Assembly (NCBI GenBank): GCA_024635795.1
Contig: JAGXIH010000013.1
Location: forward strand, 157,566 to 221,565
Length of the DNA stretch: 64,000 nt
Direction: 5' to 3'
DNA from: Salegentibacter sp.
GTDB lineage: Bacteria > Bacteroidota > Bacteroidia > Flavobacteriales > Flavobacteriaceae
The notes below the pieces were generated by a model. The model made no database searches. It was not told the DNA's origin and saw nothing but the letters and a program-made list of their open reading frames with translations. Each line of letters starts with the position of its first letter. Positions within the stretch are counted from its first letter, which is position 1. Positions 18,901 to 27,423 of this stretch are shown here, one piece after another. The translations under genes and the position numbers were made by a program.

Positions 18901-20365
18901 CTGCAAGACCATTAAATTCCATTTTTAAATTGGGGTCGTTGGCCATAAGCAAACCATTAAATAAGGGTTGGCGCATATCGCCAATTACCCGGATATTCGA
19001 ATAGCTGTAATTATTGAATTCGAACTGGGAGATCTGGCCTTTCAGGCGGGCACTTAAACTTTCCTGGTCGAAGCCTATCCCGTCTACATTTAAGTTAAAA
19101 CTGGTTTTCCCCAGATTTTCGTTGTTGAGCAATCTTCCTAAATTGAACTCTTTCAGAATCAGGTTACCTTTATACTCTGCCAATTTAACATTGTTGAAAT
19201 TATTAAGTGTAAAGAAAGCCTCGGCATCCCCCAGTTGGGTAGTAATGTCAATATCGGCATCCAGGGAGTTTTTGGTAAGAATAGCATCACCCATTATCCT
19301 GATATTTCCAAAATCCCGAATGTTTTCCGGTAATTTTCCACGAAGGTCCCCTGGCAACAAATTCACCAGATCATAATAGTTCGAGGTGAACTCATTAAAA
19401 TTACCTGTAATTCTAAGGTTCTCTTCTGGAGTTGAGAAGGCACCTTCTATCCTCACCCGGCCATCCACACGGCTCCGGTCCATTCCTTTTAGATCCAGAT
19501 CCTCCAGATAGAAATCATTGAGTGACCCACTGAATTTAGTATCAAAAACCAGTAACTGGTCTTCTCCAAAACTATCGTAAAATACTTTTAAATCTGAACT
19601 GGACACAACAGTTTCCTCAAAATCACCGCTTATCTGCACCTCGTTGGTAAAATCGGAAAAGCCGTCCAGAGTATAATTCAGTTTTAGATCGGCCTTAATC
19701 AGGGAATGTGGGGTTTGCAGGATGAAATCGTCAAGGACCATTCCGGTTGGCGTGTAGGTAAGATCAGTACTTAAGTGATTTATATTAAGGCCCCGTTTTT
19801 CTTTACCTCGTATATTAGTAATTTGAGTGCTTATTTTACCGCCATCAATCTTAAAGTCCTTTGCAAGAATTGCTAAATTGTCGAGGATGATTATTTCAGG
19901 ATTATCAAGATTTTCATCTGTAAAGCTGTAATGACCATTAAGGACTTCCATCGAGCTGACATCCATTCTGAAGACCGTTGAATCCCCGGTGGGTTCTTTT
20001 TTTAATTTATCGAGAAAGATAGCTAGATTGTCCTTATCCTCATTAGCGTATTTTTTCATTTTGAGTCTAAAAACGTCCAGCTGAGTAAACCCTAAAGAAG
20101 GATTTCCTCCTATTATATTGGAGAGACTTAAAACTGATGTGCGAAGCTGCCGGGCGTGCATGAGCGTATCGCCGTGGTGGTCTTCCACGAAAATTCCATT
20201 GAGCTTAACTTTACCAAAATATCCTAAACTTACCCTTTCCACCGATACATTCACATCGTTGTTTTCTTTAAGGGATTTGGTTATCCTCCCGGCCACCGAA
20301 GTTTGAACAGCCGGAATGGAAAAAATAATAAGAAGTAGAATAAAAAATAAAACCAGCGCAACCAC
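15959..20365 (-). CDS. tamB: Translocation/assembly module TamB homologue
   Basis: 1468 aa. One N-terminal membrane segment (VALVLFFILLLIIF) is followed by a very long beta-strand-rich AsmA/TamB body and the C-terminal DUF490/TamB domain (about 1050-1440, with DLQGEIIQPDITFEIEFP and VNDIFADEDGKFQVGVNY). TamB-like proteins bridge the periplasm and take part in lipid transport and barrel assembly. The start is uncertain: the track uses GTG at 20365. Thirteen upstream in-frame codons (KRIKKFWKILTRT), a good cytoplasmic positive leader, run back to a stop with no ATG, GTG or TTG. Translation may therefore begin at a rare codon, or there may be a sequence error. Confidence 0.9.
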   Translation of the reverse strand: MVALVLFFILLLIIFSIPAVQTSVAGRITKSLKENNDVNVSVERVSLGYFGKVKLNGIFVEDHHGDTLMHARQLRTSVLSLSNIIGGNPSLGFTQLDVFRLKMKKYANEDKDNLAIFLDKLKKEPTGDSTVFRMDVSSMEVLNGHYSFTDENLDNPEIIILDNLAILAKDFKIDGGKISTQITNIRGKEKRGLNINHLSTDLTYTPTGMVLDDFILQTPHSLIKADLKLNYTLDGFSDFTNEVQISGDFEETVVSSSDLKVFYDSFGEDQLLVFDTKFSGSLNDFYLEDLDLKGMDRSRVDGRVRIEGAFSTPEENLRITGNFNEFTSNYYDLVNLLPGDLRGKLPENIRDFGNIRIMGDAILTKNSLDADIDITTQLGDAEAFFTLNNFNNVKLAEYKGNLILKEFNLGRLLNNENLGKTSFNLNVDGIGFDQESLSARLKGQISQFEFNNYSYSNIRVIGDMRQPLFNGLLMANDPNLKMEFNGLADLSEEINVYDFEAAVRYANLNKLNLVTRDSLSIFKGDVIMNMKGTTIDNAFGEILLLNTSYQNQNDLYYFDDFSIVSSFEGQVRTIGINSPDVISGQVEGIFQVDEIVDLFKNSLGSIYTNYEPETITSNQFMEFDFDIYNKIIEVFYPKIILAPNTFIRGRVESDESEFKITFRSPRIDLFGNMLENVNLQVDNTNPIYNTYFESDSVSTEFYNFSEFSFINVTQRDTLFIRSEFQGGKKNDDVFNINLFHTINENNKSVVGIQRSDIRFRENIWYINEDRNKSNKIVFDNNFKNITIDSLVMSHQNEEIRLSGVLRDSTYKNFSMEFDDVDIGKITPQIDSLRLAGVLNGKLDLLQEDGAYYPNTSLRIDSLDVNDNLLGNLVIDVEGNEDLTNYNVNATLRKKEFESLSALGNIDVSGQEPRIDLDVDLNRLNMAAFSPLGGEVISNIRGFASGSAGVSGNYKNPEFSGQLSLIDAGLRIPYLNVDFDFRDEATINLTEQQFNFDQIELVDTKYGTRGTLDGYIRHRNFREWMLNLDVTTDRLLVLDTDASEDALYYGTAFISGEASIKGPTDELVIEVNAATERGTVFKIPLNETESAGDNSYIYFLSPEEKAARLAGEKIVTREVKGMEMVFDLDVTSDAEVEVVVDQTSGSTLRGRGAGNLLLEINTNGKFNMWGDFVAYEGVYNFKYAGLVQKVFKVESGGSINWDGNPARAQLDVRAIYELNANPAVLLENPSINRKIPVEVIIDLQGEIIQPDITFEIEFPNASSVVRSELEYRMDDRASRELQALFLVTQGSFYSEFGLRQNAITGTLAERASSIVNDIFADEDGKFQVGVNYVQGDRTPDQQKVDRFGLTLSTQISDRVIINGQVGVPIGGVTESIIVGDLQIDFLLNEDGSLRAKVFNRENNIQFIGEEIGFTQGIGISYSVDFDTFKEMIRKILNKENIKSEEEEGQEKSPKSIAPDYINFPEERFN

Positions 20366-20412
20366 GGTTCTAGTTAATATTTTCCAGAATTTTTTGATAC
20401 GCTTTTATGTTT

Positions 20413-20420
20413 TAACTTTG
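20413..20420 (+). promoter_or_regulatory. Probable -7 box TAACTTTG upstream of tsaD
   Basis: TAACTTTG fits TAnnTTTG and lies 38 bp before the tsaD start in the 93-bp divergent tamB-tsaD gap. A TTTG at 20393-20396 is a possible -33 element, but its 16-nt spacing is shorter than usual. Confidence 0.45.
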
Positions 20421-20458
20421 TAAACAATATTAACAATTTCTATGCCCCTTATTTCTTA

Positions 20459-21481
20459 ATGGCTTCACAAAATATTTACATTTTAGGGATCGAATCTTCC
20501 TGCGACGACACGGCTGCGGCCATACTTCATAACGGTAAAATTTTATCTAATGTTGTAGCCACACAAGAGGTCCACAAGCAGTATGGCGGGGTTGTTCCCG
20601 AACTCGCCTCCAGGGCGCACCAGCAAAATATTGTGCCGGTGATCCATCAGGCCATAACTCAGGCAAATATCGTTAAAAAAGATATAAATGCAATCGCTTT
20701 TACACGCGGTCCCGGACTTATGGGATCTTTGCTTGTTGGAACCTCCTTCGCAAAATCTTTGGCAATGGGTCTTGGCATCCCTCTTATTGACGTAAATCAT
20801 ATGCAGGCCCACATTTTAGCCCATTTTATTGAGGAAGATGCCTTTGAAAAACCCGAGTTTCCTTTCCTTGCCCTAACAATAAGCGGAGGCCACACCCAAA
20901 TCGTAAAAGTCTCCGATTATTTCCAGATGGAAGTTATTGGCGAAACAATCGATGATGCGGTGGGCGAAGCCTTCGATAAAAGTGCAAAAATCTTAGGCTT
21001 GCCCTACCCCGGTGGTCCTCTTATAGACAAATATGCACAATCCGGTAATCCAAAAGCATTCAAATTTCCAAAACCTAAAGTGCCGGAGCTGAATTTTAGC
21101 TTTAGCGGATTTAAAACTGCGGTACTCTATTTTATCCAAAGAGAAACCAAAAACAATCCTGAATTTGTAAAAGAGAACCTGGAAGATATTTGCGCCTCCA
21201 TTCAGTATTCTATCGTGGGGATTTTGATGGATAAGCTGAAAAAGGCCGTAAAACAAACCGGGATAAACCATATTGCCATTGCCGGTGGGGTTTCGGCCAA
21301 TAGTGGAATCAGGAATGCCCTGATGGAAGCCGAAAAGAACCTCGGGTGGAAATGCCATATTCCAAAATTTGAATACACAACAGATAATGCTGCGATGATC
21401 GCCATTGCAGGGCATTATAAATATCTTGAAAAAGATTTCGCCGATTTCTCGGTCACAGCTCAGGCGCGCTATAAATTTTAA
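20459..21481 (+). CDS. tsaD: tRNA N6-adenosine threonylcarbamoyltransferase TsaD
   Basis: 340 aa, normal length. N-terminal ILGIESSCDDTAAAI, the iron-binding His pair in NHMQAHILAH (His114, His118), GPGLMGSLLVG, SGGHTQ and the C-terminal GGVSANSGIR are all present. Role: with TsaB, TsaC and TsaE it installs t6A at position 37 of ANN-decoding tRNAs. It is divergent from tamB and is followed by rsmE after 3 bp; the two genes probably form an RNA-modification operon. Confidence 0.97.
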   Translation: MASQNIYILGIESSCDDTAAAILHNGKILSNVVATQEVHKQYGGVVPELASRAHQQNIVPVIHQAITQANIVKKDINAIAFTRGPGLMGSLLVGTSFAKSLAMGLGIPLIDVNHMQAHILAHFIEEDAFEKPEFPFLALTISGGHTQIVKVSDYFQMEVIGETIDDAVGEAFDKSAKILGLPYPGGPLIDKYAQSGNPKAFKFPKPKVPELNFSFSGFKTAVLYFIQRETKNNPEFVKENLEDICASIQYSIVGILMDKLKKAVKQTGINHIAIAGGVSANSGIRNALMEAEKNLGWKCHIPKFEYTTDNAAMIAIAGHYKYLEKDFADFSVTAQARYKF

Positions 21482-21484
21482 GTT

Positions 21485-22195
21485 ATGCAGCTCTTCTATA
21501 ATCCTGAAATCGTCGAAAACCAGAAAGACATTGAATTTCCCCGGGATGAAAGTAAACACATCGTCAAGGTCTTAAGGAAAAATGCCGGAGATGTCCTGGA
21601 GGTCACAAACGGGCGTGGATTCCTGTTTTCAGTAAGAATAACCGATGCCAACCCTAACCGATGTAAAGCAGAAATTATCGCTTCAGAAAAAGAAAAGCCA
21701 GATGATTGGTATCTTCACCTTGCCGTGGCTCCTACAAAGATGAACGATCGCTACGAATGGTTTCTTGAGAAAGCTACAGAAATTTGCCTGCACGAGGTCA
21801 CCCCTGTTATTTGCGATCACAGCGAAAGAAAGCATGTGAAGCTTAATCGCTTTGAGAGAGTTTTGCAAAGCGCTATGAAACAATCGCTGCATTTAAGCCT
21901 TCCGCAGTTAAACGAAACCGAAAAACTGGAAGATTTTCTTAAAAAAAAATTTTCAGGGCAAAAGTTTATCGCACATTGCCAAGAGGGAATGGAACGATTT
22001 CAGTTAAAAGATAAAGTTTTGACTTCTTCTGAAGTAACCATATTAATAGGTCCTGAGGGAGACTTTTCTCCAGAAGAGATTAAACTAGCCCTTAAAAATG
22101 GCTGGCAGCCGGTAAGTCTTGGCAATAGCCGCTTAAGAACCGAAACCGCTGCCATTGTAGCTTGCCATACGATTGCCCTTGCAAATCAAGAATAG
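21485..22195 (+). CDS. rsmE: 16S rRNA (uracil(1498)-N(3))-methyltransferase RsmE
   Basis: 236 aa. SPOUT-fold features: an N-terminal PUA-like part (RDESKHIVKVLRKNAGD) and the knot motifs LIGPEGDFSPEEI and SLGNSRLRTETAAI. Role: m3U1498 of 16S rRNA, SAM-dependent, in the decoding centre. Tight spacing behind tsaD implies co-transcription. Confidence 0.95.
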   Translation: MQLFYNPEIVENQKDIEFPRDESKHIVKVLRKNAGDVLEVTNGRGFLFSVRITDANPNRCKAEIIASEKEKPDDWYLHLAVAPTKMNDRYEWFLEKATEICLHEVTPVICDHSERKHVKLNRFERVLQSAMKQSLHLSLPQLNETEKLEDFLKKKFSGQKFIAHCQEGMERFQLKDKVLTSSEVTILIGPEGDFSPEEIKLALKNGWQPVSLGNSRLRTETAAIVACHTIALANQE

Positions 22196-22244
22196 CTCAA
22201 CACAAATAATTATTTTATATTTTTACCAAAATCCAAAATTATCT

Positions 22245-22889
22245 ATGAAGATTTGGTTTGGTGTTTTTCTAATGGTTTTAAGTGTTTCTGCGGTATATCC
22301 TCAGAAAATCGCGCTTCTTAAATATGATGGCGGGGGCGATTGGTATGCCAACCCTACTGCCCTTCCCAACCTTATTAAATTCAGCAATGAAAATGCTAAA
22401 ACTTCCGTTGATCCTAAACCGGAAAGTGTAACCCCGGGAAGTACAGATATATTTCAATATCCATTTATTCATATGACAGGCCATGGGAATGTTTATTTTA
22501 GCGATGCAGATGCTGAAAACTTAAGAAATTATCTCTTAAGCGGCGGCTTTTTACATATTGATGATAATTATGGGATGGAGCCTTATCTGCGGGAAGCTTT
22601 AAAAAAAGTATTCCCAGACAGGGAATTACAGGAATTAAGCAGTGCACACCCTGTTTTTAATCAGGTATATAATTTCCCTGAAGGTTTGCCGAAAATTCAC
22701 GAACACGATAATAAACCGCCACAGGCCCTGGGGATTTTTGAAGAAAAACGTTTGGTGCTTTTGTTTACAGTCGAGAGCGACCTTGGTGATGGCTGGGAAA
22801 GCCCTGAGGTACATAATGATCCGGAAGAAGTTCGTCTTAAAGCCTTAAAAATGGGGGCTAACATTCTTAAATATGCTTTCGAAAATTGA
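22245..22889 (+). CDS. DUF4159 domain secreted protein
   Basis: 214 aa from the ATG at 22245. The track start at 22173 overlaps rsmE and lacks a signal, while 22245 opens MKIWFGVFLMVLSVSAVYPQ, a signal peptide. The body matches the DUF4159 pattern seen in Bacteroidota: LLKYDGGGDWYANPTALPN, then FIHMTGHGNVYFSD and GGFLHIDDNYG, resembling a glutamine-amidotransferase-like/ThuA-like fold. The function is unknown; a periplasmic location is inferred. It ends in a TGATG overlap with the next methyltransferase gene, so the cluster tsaD-rsmE-DUF4159-spoU looks like one operon. Confidence 0.85.
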   Translation: MKIWFGVFLMVLSVSAVYPQKIALLKYDGGGDWYANPTALPNLIKFSNENAKTSVDPKPESVTPGSTDIFQYPFIHMTGHGNVYFSDADAENLRNYLLSGGFLHIDDNYGMEPYLREALKKVFPDRELQELSSAHPVFNQVYNFPEGLPKIHEHDNKPPQALGIFEEKRLVLLFTVESDLGDGWESPEVHNDPEEVRLKALKMGANILKYAFEN

Positions 22890-23407
22890 TGCAGCTCATT
22901 CACGAACAGACTAAATTTCCAAAAAAGAAGTTTCCCATTGTCCTTTTACTGGATAATATAACCGATGAGGCAAATATTGGCAGTATCTTCAGGCTGGCAG
23001 ATGCTTTTAATGTCGAAAAGATAATATTCACAGGCACGCCCCCAAACCTTCAAAGCAACCGTCTAAAAAAAACTGCAAGAAGCACCCATCAAAGAATGCT
23101 TTTCGAGATAAAAGAAGACAGTCTTCAGGTTGCTGAAAATTTGAAATCACAGGGATATTTGCTTTATGCTCTTGAAATAACTTCAGACAGCCTCCCAATT
23201 GATGATTTTGACTATCAGCCCGGAAATCCTATTTGTATTATTCTTGGTAATGAAGTTTCAGGAATTGCAGAAGAATTGCTAAAAATCACAGATAAAAGAC
23301 TGCATATCAATATGTATGGGGAAAATAGCAGTATGAATGTGGCGCAGGCAGCGGGAATTGCACTTTACGAAATAACAAAAACAATCATTGCTTTCAACAA
23401 GAAATAA
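22889..23407 (+). CDS. TrmH/SpoU family RNA 2'-O-methyltransferase
   Basis: 172 aa from the ATG at 22889, which overlaps the upstream TGA. The track uses the preceding TTG. SPOUT signatures: LLLDNITDEANIGSIFRLADA (motif 1), IILGNEVSGI (motif 2) and MYGENSSMNVAQAAGIALYE (motif 3). It is compact and lacks the N-terminal L30e-like extension of TrmH/RlmB, so the exact tRNA or rRNA target cannot be given. Confidence 0.92.
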   Translation: MQLIHEQTKFPKKKFPIVLLLDNITDEANIGSIFRLADAFNVEKIIFTGTPPNLQSNRLKKTARSTHQRMLFEIKEDSLQVAENLKSQGYLLYALEITSDSLPIDDFDYQPGNPICIILGNEVSGIAEELLKITDKRLHINMYGENSSMNVAQAAGIALYEITKTIIAFNKK

Positions 23408-23419
23408 TATATTTACCCT

Positions 23420-24508
23420 GTGAATTCAAAAGCGATTACATTAGGAATATTACGTGCAGCCGGGATTATGGTAGGTATTATCCTCCTACTTTATCTACTG
23501 TACCAGATTCAGTCAGTTCTAATTTATATAGCCATTGCGGGAGTAATTTCCCTGATTGGCCGGCCTGTTGTTTTATTTTTAAAACACCGGCTTCTAATCC
23601 CTAATAAGTTGGCGGTTATCTTTGTGCTACTCCTTGTGCTCTCTATACTCGTGGGGATTGTATTCGTATTCGTTCCAATTGTTATTGAACAGAGTCAGCA
23701 CCTGGGACAGATCGATATTGAAGCCTTCCGAAGTGATCTTAATGAGCTAAATCAAGAGATCAATGATTACCTGGGCGTAGAAGAAATCAATATAATTGAA
23801 GGTTTAAGCCAAAGTGAATTCTTTCGGGATTTTGATATAGGTGGAATTCCAAGATTTTTAAACAATGTCTTCGGAATATTAGGCGCAGTTTTGATAGCCA
23901 TCTTCTCGGTGATCTTCATTTCGTTCTTCCTTCTAAAGGATAGTAGATTAATGTTGAATTCTATCCTGGTTTTCGCCAACCGCGGAGAAGAAAAGAAGTT
24001 CCAAAGAATTTTTAATAAGATCAAGATCTTGCTTTCACGCTACTTTGTAGGGCTTTTTTTACAGATAACAGTTTTATTTATTTTATACACCATTTTACTA
24101 ACCGTTTTTGAGATCAACAACCCTGTGGCAATAGCTTTTATTTGCGCATTTTTAAACCTTATCCCCTACCTGGGGCCGATTTTCGCCGGGATCTTAATGG
24201 GCTTATTCGTGATCTCCAGTTTTCTGGGAGCCGATTTCACTACCATTATTTTGCCCAGGCTTGGTTATGTAATGTTGGGTTATGGAATTTCCCAGGTGAT
24301 AGATAATTTTATATCCCAGCCTATGATCTTTGGCGCGAGTGTACGTTCGCATCCTCTTGAGATATTTCTTATCATTCTTATTTCCGGTTTACTTTTCGGT
24401 ATTTCGGGAATGGTAGTGGCTGTGCCTGTTTACACCGCCCTGAAAGTTATCGCCAAGGAATCTCTTAGTGAATATAAAATTGTAAAAAGACTTACCCGCG
24501 ATCTTTAA
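23420..24508 (+). CDS. AI-2E family transporter (PerM/YdiK-type)
   Basis: 362 aa with about eight hydrophobic segments: a helical pair at 10-55, one at 65-90, a soluble loop (95-145), then helices near 150-175, 205-235, 238-275 and 300-345. The C-terminal signature QPMIFGASVRSHPLEIFLIIL and GISGMVVAVPVYTALKVI is typical. Family members export diverse solutes; the substrate is unknown and the AI-2 name should not be taken literally. The start is GTG at 23420, 12 bp after the methyltransferase stop. Confidence 0.9.
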   Translation: MNSKAITLGILRAAGIMVGIILLLYLLYQIQSVLIYIAIAGVISLIGRPVVLFLKHRLLIPNKLAVIFVLLLVLSILVGIVFVFVPIVIEQSQHLGQIDIEAFRSDLNELNQEINDYLGVEEINIIEGLSQSEFFRDFDIGGIPRFLNNVFGILGAVLIAIFSVIFISFFLLKDSRLMLNSILVFANRGEEKKFQRIFNKIKILLSRYFVGLFLQITVLFILYTILLTVFEINNPVAIAFICAFLNLIPYLGPIFAGILMGLFVISSFLGADFTTIILPRLGYVMLGYGISQVIDNFISQPMIFGASVRSHPLEIFLIILISGLLFGISGMVVAVPVYTALKVIAKESLSEYKIVKRLTRDL

Positions 24509-24518
24509 ATCTCTTGCT

Positions 24519-25694
24519 TTGAATGAAGCGCTCTTAAAACCGGAAATTCAAAAATTTATCAGGGAAAACCTGAAAACCGACCTTACCGGGCTTGTACTAA
24601 AAGGGAGCCCGTTTCCCGGGGTTTCATCCGCCGAAATAGCCATGCAGATTTCAGGTTTAAAGACCGCCAAAAAAAAACTTCCTACCTGGTTTGAGACCCA
24701 AAATATTTATTATTCGCCTAAATTAAACCTGGAACAAACTTCTTCGGAGATCACCGCAAAATATAAGGCTTCTCTCATACGGGGCGACCGACTTATAGAC
24801 CTTACCGGTGGTTTTGGTATCGATGATCATTTTTTTGCTGAAAGTTTTAAAGAAGTGGTCTATTGCGAATTAAATGAAGAACTCGCAGAGATTGCAAGAC
24901 ATAATTTCAAGCAGCTTAAAAAAGATAACATCCAGATTATTCCAGGAGATAGTATAAAAACACTGGAAATCAGCGATAAAAATTTTGAGGTGATCTATGC
25001 CGATCCCGCCCGCCGGGATGACCACGGCGGAAAAGTCTTTAGACTCGCAGATTGCCTCCCAGATATACCCTCTAACTTGGACCTACTATTCAATAAAACT
25101 GATAGAATTTTAATTAAAACCTCCCCGCTTCTGGATCTTACGGCAGGTTTAGCAGAATTAAAATACGTATCAGCGATTCATATCGTGGCGGTAAATAATG
25201 AGGTGAAGGAACTTCTTTGGTTTATGTATAAAGGTTTTTCAGGGTCTCCTCAGATTAAAACCATCAATTTTAATAAAAATCAGCAGGAAGAATTTTCAGG
25301 AAGTATAGAAAACAGACCTGAAATAAATTTCAGCCTTCCTAAAAAATACCTTTATGAGCCAAATGCTGCCATAATGAAAAGCGGTCTATTTGAACTTTTA
25401 GCCGAAAAAACCGGGACCTTCAAACTGCATAAGAATTCGCATTTATTTACTTCAGAGGAAGTAAAAGAATTCCCTGGAAGAAATTTTGAAATAACTGATA
25501 TAAAACACTTTAGGCCTTCCTCACTAAAAAAAGAGTTCAAGGGTAAAAAAGCAAATATCACCACCCGAAATTTTCCTGAAAGCGTTGCAGGTTTACGCAA
25601 ACTTCTCAGGATCAAAGACGGTGGGGAGCGCTATCTTTTCTTCACCACTAACCTGGATGATAAAAAGATTGTTCTGGATTGTCGTAAGGTTTAA
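24519..25694 (+). CDS. Class I SAM-dependent methyltransferase with THUMP-like C-terminal domain
   Basis: 391 aa, TTG start at 24519. A methyltransferase motif I reads LIDLTGGFGIDDHFFAE (about 90-107). The motif IV position carries YADPARRD, a DPxx variant seen in RNA/DNA-base methyltransferases. Residues from about 310 on (PSSLKKEFKGKKANITTRNF) match the THUMP-like domain found behind such methyltransferases in Bacteroidota. An RNA target is inferred from the domain and from the upstream RNA-modification genes. It is separated from the AI-2E gene by only 10 bp. Confidence 0.85.
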   Translation: MNEALLKPEIQKFIRENLKTDLTGLVLKGSPFPGVSSAEIAMQISGLKTAKKKLPTWFETQNIYYSPKLNLEQTSSEITAKYKASLIRGDRLIDLTGGFGIDDHFFAESFKEVVYCELNEELAEIARHNFKQLKKDNIQIIPGDSIKTLEISDKNFEVIYADPARRDDHGGKVFRLADCLPDIPSNLDLLFNKTDRILIKTSPLLDLTAGLAELKYVSAIHIVAVNNEVKELLWFMYKGFSGSPQIKTINFNKNQQEEFSGSIENRPEINFSLPKKYLYEPNAAIMKSGLFELLAEKTGTFKLHKNSHLFTSEEVKEFPGRNFEITDIKHFRPSSLKKEFKGKKANITTRNFPESVAGLRKLLRIKDGGERYLFFTTNLDDKKIVLDCRKV

Positions 25695-25726
25695 TGCTTT
25701 AAATTGAATCCTGATTAACCAGCGCG

Positions 25727-26929
25727 CTATGGCTTAACCACCTGTTGCTGCTTTGTAACCGAGAACATTAAATAAAATACTGCCCATAGAATTAGCGCAA
25801 TTACTCCAGCCAGGGCAAAACTTCCAACTATGTACTGCCAGAAGCCCTGGATCAAATCTGTAGCCGAGTCAAAATCTTCCGGACGTAATTCCCATCTAAA
25901 GCCTCTTCCGGTAATAAAAGATCCCATCTGGTAACTGGCGTAAACGATTAATGGTATCAGAGGCGGAATACTTATATTAGAAAATAAGAAGGCTACCACT
26001 TTATTCAGCTTGAAAACTGCTGCCAGGGTGAAAACTAACAGGGTATGAAATCCCCAGAGAGGAGAAATCCCAACAAATACTCCCAATGCTATGGCTGCAG
26101 CTTTTTTATGGGCCGGTTCCTCGCTTTTGATAATGTTTTCTTTCCAAAAGCGCCTAAAGCCTTTTCTTCTGAAATCGGCATAAGTATTTCTGGGGTGAAT
26201 ATAGAAGAAACTTACCAACACAAACCAGATATAAAGCAGAGTGATTCGGGTAATATCCCAGAAAGGCCTAAAATGGGTTACCCGATTTTTTTCCTCGTAG
26301 AAAACTTTAATAGGGATGTTTTTAACTTTCACCTTGCGCCAGGCCGCTTTCACTATAACCTCGATCTCCAATTCAAACTTTTTAGTATAAAGCTTGATCT
26401 CGTTTATAGTTTTGAGGGGATATAAGCGGTAACCACTTTGAGTATCTGTTAAATTGATTCCGGTAACAACCAGAAACCAGAAACTAGAAAATTTATTACC
26501 TAAAGTGCTTTTCCCTGGAATCCCATCCTGGGTCATATTTCGATCTCCAACCAAAAGGATTTCGGTGCCGGGTTTCTTATTTTCAAGTTCACTTAGAAAA
26601 ATATCCAGATCATCGGGATAGTGTTGCCCATCAGAATCTATTGTCACCGCATAATCATAACCAAGCTCCTGAGCAATGCTGAAGCCTTGTTTTAAAGCTT
26701 CGCCTTTACCCTGATTTTGTTCAAAATGGTGAATATTTATTTCAGAAAAATTCCGAAGGATTTGTCGTGTGGAGTCAGTAGAACCATCATTAACCACTAC
26801 CAGATTGGAAGTATAAAGCAGCAGATCCTGCAGGACACTCGCCAGCGTTTTTTCATTGTTGTAAGTCGGAATAAGGATGCAGCAATTAAGTTCCTCAAAT
26901 CTGGATTGGTATATAGGTGTGCTACTCAA
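25727..26929 (-). CDS. Glycosyltransferase family 2 fused to DUF2062
   Basis: 400 aa, TTG start. Residues 15-230 form a GT2 domain of the dolichyl-phosphate-mannose-synthase type (CCILIPTYNNEKTLASVL, TIDSDGQHYPDDLD with the DxD-like motif). Residues about 270-395 form DUF2062 with three membrane helices (KKAAAIALGVFVGISPLWGF, SNISIPPLIPLIVYASYQ). It sits at the membrane and probably transfers a sugar to a lipid carrier. It follows two hotdog dehydratases on the same strand, the company it keeps near aryl-polyene/flexirubin pigment genes, but no ketosynthase or acyl carrier protein is present. Confidence 0.88.
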   Translation of the reverse strand: MSSTPIYQSRFEELNCCILIPTYNNEKTLASVLQDLLLYTSNLVVVNDGSTDSTRQILRNFSEINIHHFEQNQGKGEALKQGFSIAQELGYDYAVTIDSDGQHYPDDLDIFLSELENKKPGTEILLVGDRNMTQDGIPGKSTLGNKFSSFWFLVVTGINLTDTQSGYRLYPLKTINEIKLYTKKFELEIEVIVKAAWRKVKVKNIPIKVFYEEKNRVTHFRPFWDITRITLLYIWFVLVSFFYIHPRNTYADFRRKGFRRFWKENIIKSEEPAHKKAAAIALGVFVGISPLWGFHTLLVFTLAAVFKLNKVVAFLFSNISIPPLIPLIVYASYQMGSFITGRGFRWELRPEDFDSATDLIQGFWQYIVGSFALAGVIALILWAVFYLMFSVTKQQQVVKP

Positions 26930-26956
26930 ATCTATTTTATTTTTCGGCGAAAGTAA

Positions 26957-27322
26957 TTAAATTAATTTGTATACAGCGTTGATTTTTAACGAAATACCCT
27001 CATTTGTTTTAGCTATTCCCTTAAGCCTGATTTCTTGGTTAATATCCTCAAAATGATACTCCAGGAACAATTCGTCATGGATCTTAGGATCCACCACGGC
27101 CATAAATTTTATATTATTTGCATTTTTTAATTGCAGCGATTTCTCCAATCGACGCTCAGCATCCTCTTTGAACAACTGTATTAAGATAACTCCGGGGGTC
27201 ACGGGGCGGTTTGGAAAATGACCATCATATACCTGGTGGTCTTTATTGATTTTTATGTGGGTAATCCATTTTCCACCTTCTTCCTTTGAAGATTCCACCG
27301 AATAAAAGTCTTTTAAAAGCAT
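26957..27322 (-). CDS. FabZ/ApeI-like hotdog-fold 3-hydroxyacyl-ACP dehydratase
   Basis: 121 aa. The hotdog signature DGHFPNRPVTPGVILIQLF keeps the catalytic His and the Glu-like position further on (EDAERR). Shorter than FabZ, it resembles the ApeI-type dehydratases of aryl-polyene clusters. Role: dehydration of a 3-hydroxyacyl-ACP intermediate, inferred. It lies between the ApeP-like gene (102 bp upstream) and the GT2 gene (27 bp downstream). Confidence 0.82.
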   Translation of the reverse strand: MLLKDFYSVESSKEEGGKWITHIKINKDHQVYDGHFPNRPVTPGVILIQLFKEDAERRLEKSLQLKNANNIKFMAVVDPKIHDELFLEYHFEDINQEIRLKGIAKTNEGISLKINAVYKLI

Positions 27323-27423
27323 CTGTTCTTTTTGGATATTCGTACTAAAATATATAGAAAAATAGGATTAAAAAGCCCGGGGGCCTATAAATTTGGACCT
27401 ACACTGAAATCTTCAAAATTCAA

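Noticed and set aside
20993-21559. 188-aa minus-strand ORF
   Set aside because: Antisense shadow of tsaD, which has full family motifs.
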